Source: CAZDUS01 sp044344495 (GTDB taxonomy: Bacteria; Verrucomicrobiota; Kiritimatiellia; CAIKKV01; CAITUY01). From it: DNA of 7,418 nt. The translations under genes and the position numbers were made by a program. The stretch covers positions 1 to 7,418 of the forward strand of contig JBIJCW010000115.1 of assembly GCA_044344495.1 (NCBI GenBank), read 5' to 3'. The notes below the pieces were generated by a model, which was not told the DNA's origin, ran no database searches, and saw only the letters and a program-made list of their open reading frames with translations. Below are positions 5,209 through 7,418 of the stretch, piece after piece. How positions within the stretch are numbered: position 1 is the stretch's first letter; each line of letters opens with the position of its first letter.

Positions 5209-6182
5209 GTACCGGCGACCCACTGGATGGCGGTGCGGTACAGTTGGCGGTGGCGTCGTTTGAAGCGGCGGTGGCGGCCGGTCGGCTTGCCCAGGCGTAT
5301 CTGGTGGTAGGGCATGTGGCGGAGCAGGGGGTTCCGTTTGCCGATGCAGTGCTGGGAAGGTTGCTTTGCCGGGGGATCGACAAGCCCTGCGGAACCTGTT
5401 CGGCCTGTTCCCAGTTGGCGATGCGGCGGCATCCGGACGCGGTGTGGATTGAGCCCGAAAAGAAATCGCGCGTCATCGATGTCGAGCGGATCCGTGAATT
5501 GCAGAAACTGGTCTATCAGACGTCCCTGGCCGGCGGCTGGAAGGCAGTGGTGTTGGTGGCGGCCGATCGGATCAACGATTCGGCGGCAAACGCATTCCTG
5601 AAGACCCTGGAGGAGCCGCCCGCCCGTTGTCTGTTCCTGTTGCTGACCGACTCACCCCAGTCCATCCTGCCGACGATCCTGTCGCGCTGTCAGCGGATGG
5701 TGTTGTCCACCGAGACGGCAGCGCTGCCGGAGCCCTGGCGCACCGCCCTGCTGGATATTCTGGCGACACCGTTGACGGAGGGCCAGTTCTCGCGCCTGTC
5801 GCGGGCGGCGGCGCTTGGGCAACTGCTGGATGCCATCAAGAAGAAGGTGACCGACGAGGAAGAGGCGCGTGCCGATAGCGATGAGGTGGACGAGGATATT
5901 GAGAAGGCGCGGATCGAGGCCCGGTATCGGGGTATGCGCAACATGGCCATTCGTGCTATGCTGTTATGGTTCCGTGATGTTCTGGTGTTGGCGTGCGGAG
6001 CAGAGGATTCGGTGTTGTGCCATGCGGACCGGCGGGACGACGTGGTGCGGATTGCCGCGGGGGTGGCGTACCGCGACGCCGTTGCCTGTCTCCGGGTCAT
6101 TGAGGGGATGCAAAGGCAGTTGGATCGGAATGTGAACCAGGAATCGGTGGTTTTCAATGCCATGAACCTGCTGGCGGTGTAG
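5205..6182 (+). CDS. holB: DNA polymerase III delta-prime subunit (clamp loader)
   Basis: An AAA+-type subunit of the clamp loader that opens and places the sliding clamp on DNA at the replisome. I chose the ATG at 5205, which overlaps the tmk stop (325 residues); a GTG at 5175 in the same frame would add ten residues but lies inside tmk. After RLAQAYLVVG the P-loop region (36-46, HVAEQGV) lacks the GK-S/T residues, so this subunit probably does not bind ATP, as in E. coli delta-prime. Four cysteines, C55, C62, C65 and C68, form the zinc module. The DRINDSAANAFLKTLEEPP block is at 121-139, and the SRC motif carrying the trans-acting arginine finger is at 160-162. The C-terminal collar domain is poorly conserved, with an acidic, charged stretch (EEARADSDEVDEDIEKAR) near 215-235. 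The call rests on domain order and the tmk neighbourhood. Confidence 0.93.
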   Translation: MSTGDPLDGGAVQLAVASFEAAVAAGRLAQAYLVVGHVAEQGVPFADAVLGRLLCRGIDKPCGTCSACSQLAMRRHPDAVWIEPEKKSRVIDVERIRELQKLVYQTSLAGGWKAVVLVAADRINDSAANAFLKTLEEPPARCLFLLLTDSPQSILPTILSRCQRMVLSTETAALPEPWRTALLDILATPLTEGQFSRLSRAAALGQLLDAIKKKVTDEEEARADSDEVDEDIEKARIEARYRGMRNMAIRAMLLWFRDVLVLACGAEDSVLCHADRRDDVVRIAAGVAYRDAVACLRVIEGMQRQLDRNVNQESVVFNAMNLLAV

Positions 6183-6267
6183 CAGCGGGGGGTACAGAAT
6201 GCGGGATGGAGAATGGCATCAGGGTTAGGGACGCACGACGATAAGGCCATTAGGTTACAGGGATCGC

Positions 6268-7110
6268 ATGTACAGAACGCTTGAGTTACAACTTGAAGAC
6301 GAAGCGGTGCTGAAGGCGATCAGCCCCGCGGCATTGGCGCTACACCCCGGGGATCAGTGTGTGGTGGAGTGCAATCATGTGCCGGAATACGGGCGGGTTG
6401 TGGCGCTCGAGGAGCATGAAGGGAACATGCCTGCCAAGGGTGGCGGTTATACGGCGCTCAGGCGTGCCACGCTACAGGACCAGGCGCGGGCCAAGGAAAA
6501 TTCCGTGGTCGGGCACATGGCCGCCAAGACAGTGGCCAAGCGGATTGAGGCGGCCAAACTTCCGATGCATGTCGTCCAGGTGCGGTACAGTTTTGACCGG
6601 GCGGTTCTGCACGTGACCTATACGAGTGAGGATCGCGTGGAGTGCGGCGAGATGGTCCGGGCGCTTTCATCGGAATTGCGGACGCGGGTGGAAATCCGCC
6701 AGATTGGGGTGCGGGATTCAGCCCGTTTGATCGGGGGGACGGGGGTCTGCGGGCGTTGCCTCTGTTGCAGTACCTTTCTGAAGGATTTCGACGCGGTCAG
6801 TGTCAAAATGGCAAAGGTCCAGGGCTTGGCCCTGAATCCCGCCAGTATTGGCGGTGTGTGTGGCCGGTTGAAGTGCTGTCTGAAATATGAGTATGAGTGT
6901 TACCGGCACATGGGGGCAAACCTTCCCAAGGACGGGGCGCGGGTCAGGTGTTCGGAAGGCCTGGGTTGCGTGGTCGACAAGGATATTCTACGTCAGGCGG
7001 TGAAAGTCAGGACGGCGGACGGGCGCGTGATCGAGTTCCCCGGCGACGCTGTGGAGGTGGTGCCGGTGGAGGGAGACAAACGGGAAAAGCACAAGGAGAA
7101 CCAGCAATGA
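6268..7110 (+). CDS. ricT: PSP1-domain protein, RicT/YaaT family
   Basis: A 280-residue homologue of B. subtilis RicT (YaaT), which with RicA and RicF forms an Fe-S-containing complex that affects RNase Y-dependent mRNA maturation and development. The role outside Firmicutes is less clear. The PSP1 core covers roughly 40-265. Two cysteine clusters stand out: CGRCLCC at 161-167 and CGRLKCC at 198-204, plus C211, in the family's GGTGVCGRCLCCSTF and GVCGRLKCCLKYEYECY contexts. These could ligate a metal or Fe-S cluster. The C-terminus is charged (EGDKREKHKENQQ). AGGGA four bases before the ATG supports the start; the 85-bp gap after holB shows no gene or clear signal. The stop overlaps aroQ by ATGA. 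In Bacillus yaaT follows holB and tmk, so the neighbourhood is consistent. The symbol is by homology; ricA and ricF partners are not in view. Confidence 0.9.
   Translation: MYRTLELQLEDEAVLKAISPAALALHPGDQCVVECNHVPEYGRVVALEEHEGNMPAKGGGYTALRRATLQDQARAKENSVVGHMAAKTVAKRIEAAKLPMHVVQVRYSFDRAVLHVTYTSEDRVECGEMVRALSSELRTRVEIRQIGVRDSARLIGGTGVCGRCLCCSTFLKDFDAVSVKMAKVQGLALNPASIGGVCGRLKCCLKYEYECYRHMGANLPKDGARVRCSEGLGCVVDKDILRQAVKVRTADGRVIEFPGDAVEVVPVEGDKREKHKENQQ
7093..7098 (+). promoter_or_regulatory. Ribosome binding site of aroQ
   Basis: AAGGAG, the best Shine-Dalgarno match noticed in the window, lies eight bases before the ATG at 7107 and inside the last codons of ricT. It fixes the aroQ start. Confidence 0.8.
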
Positions 7111-7418
7111 AACTGCGAATCATCAATGGCCCCAACCTTAATCTTCTCGGGACAAGGGAGCCTGGTGTTTATGGATCCCAGACTCTGGCTGACATTATGA
7201 AGTTGGCACAGGAACATGGAGAGAAGCAGGGGGTTGTCGTGGATTGGGTGCAGTCGAATGAGGAGGGAGGACTGGTCTCGGCGATTCAGGAAAGCCGGGG
7301 GAGCGTGGACGGTTTGGTGCTGAATCCGGGCGCCTACACGCATACGAGCCTGGCCATTCGGGATGCACTGCAAGGGGTGGCAATTCCCTGTGTGGAGGTG
7401 CATCTGTCGAATATTCAC
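7107..7418 (+). CDS. aroQ: Type II 3-dehydroquinate dehydratase, 5' part (runs off the right edge)
   Basis: Third step of the shikimate pathway: dehydration of 3-dehydroquinate to 3-dehydroshikimate by the small dodecameric type II enzyme. The 104 visible residues contain INGPNLNLLGTREPGVYG at 6-23, with catalytic R17 and Y22, then NPGAYTHTS in the middle and EVHLSNIH at 97-104, where H99 is the general acid and the SNIH loop binds substrate. Family members are about 140-150 residues, so roughly the last third is missing because the window ends, not because the gene is broken. The start overlaps the ricT stop by ATGA and has a strong AAGGAG. No other aromatic-pathway gene is in view. Confidence 0.97.
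   Translation, partial: MKLRIINGPNLNLLGTREPGVYGSQTLADIMKLAQEHGEKQGVVVDWVQSNEEGGLVSAIQESRGSVDGLVLNPGAYTHTSLAIRDALQGVAIPCVEVHLSNIH

Noticed and set aside
6192..6279. TACAGAAYGC occurring in the holB-ricT gap and again at the ricT start
   Set aside because: It is only ten bases with one mismatch and no inverted partner; not distinguishable from chance.

Overview
The window is a single-strand (+) run of bacterial housekeeping genes. In order they are a small four-helix-bundle protein of the 23S rRNA intervening-sequence (IVP) family, aspS, ispF, cysS, tmk, holB, ricT (PSP1/YaaT family) and the 5' part of aroQ, which runs off the right edge. The housekeeping genes look GC-rich: a hand count of 1201-1260 gives 37/60 G+C. 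The gene content fits a free-living Gram-negative-type bacterium that uses the MEP isoprenoid pathway and the shikimate pathway. The repeat style (dispersed GAATCCA-type heptads) together with free-standing IVP genes suggests to me a PVC-group lineage such as Kiritimatiellota or Lentisphaerota. That is a recollection-level guess, not something the sequence proves.

Layout. Positions 1-88 hold a perfect 7-bp tandem array (12 full CCAGAAT units, running off the left edge). It leads directly into the IVP gene (95-490), whose 3' end lies in the inverted form of the same repeat (470-502). AspS follows at 524. Its last ten codons are themselves heptad-repeat sequence, and the aspS-ispF spacer is a small inverted-repeat element (2295-2408). 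The ispF-cysS spacer instead carries three successive short hairpins, the first of which spans the ispF stop codon. The cysS-tmk spacer is a third heptad element with a perfect 17-bp inverted repeat. From tmk onward the genes are tight: tmk/holB and ricT/aroQ both overlap by ATGA, with an 85-bp gap before ricT.

How the genes work together. AspS and CysS charge tRNAs. Tmk makes dTDP for DNA synthesis, and HolB is the delta-prime subunit of the polymerase III clamp loader. RicT is a cysteine-rich partner-type protein that neighbours holB/tmk in several phyla. IspF and AroQ are single steps of isoprenoid and chorismate synthesis. The common strand and short spacers suggest co-transcription, but no strong promoter or intrinsic terminator was recognised.

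The most unusual content is the heptad-repeat system. Three inverted-repeat elements occupy three spacers, their arms match each other even where the unit sequence differs between elements, and one contains an IVP gene of lower GC than its neighbours. This is the same stem-plus-IVP-ORF architecture as 23S rRNA intervening sequences, but located outside rRNA. It may be a mobile or domesticated element family. That part is inference.
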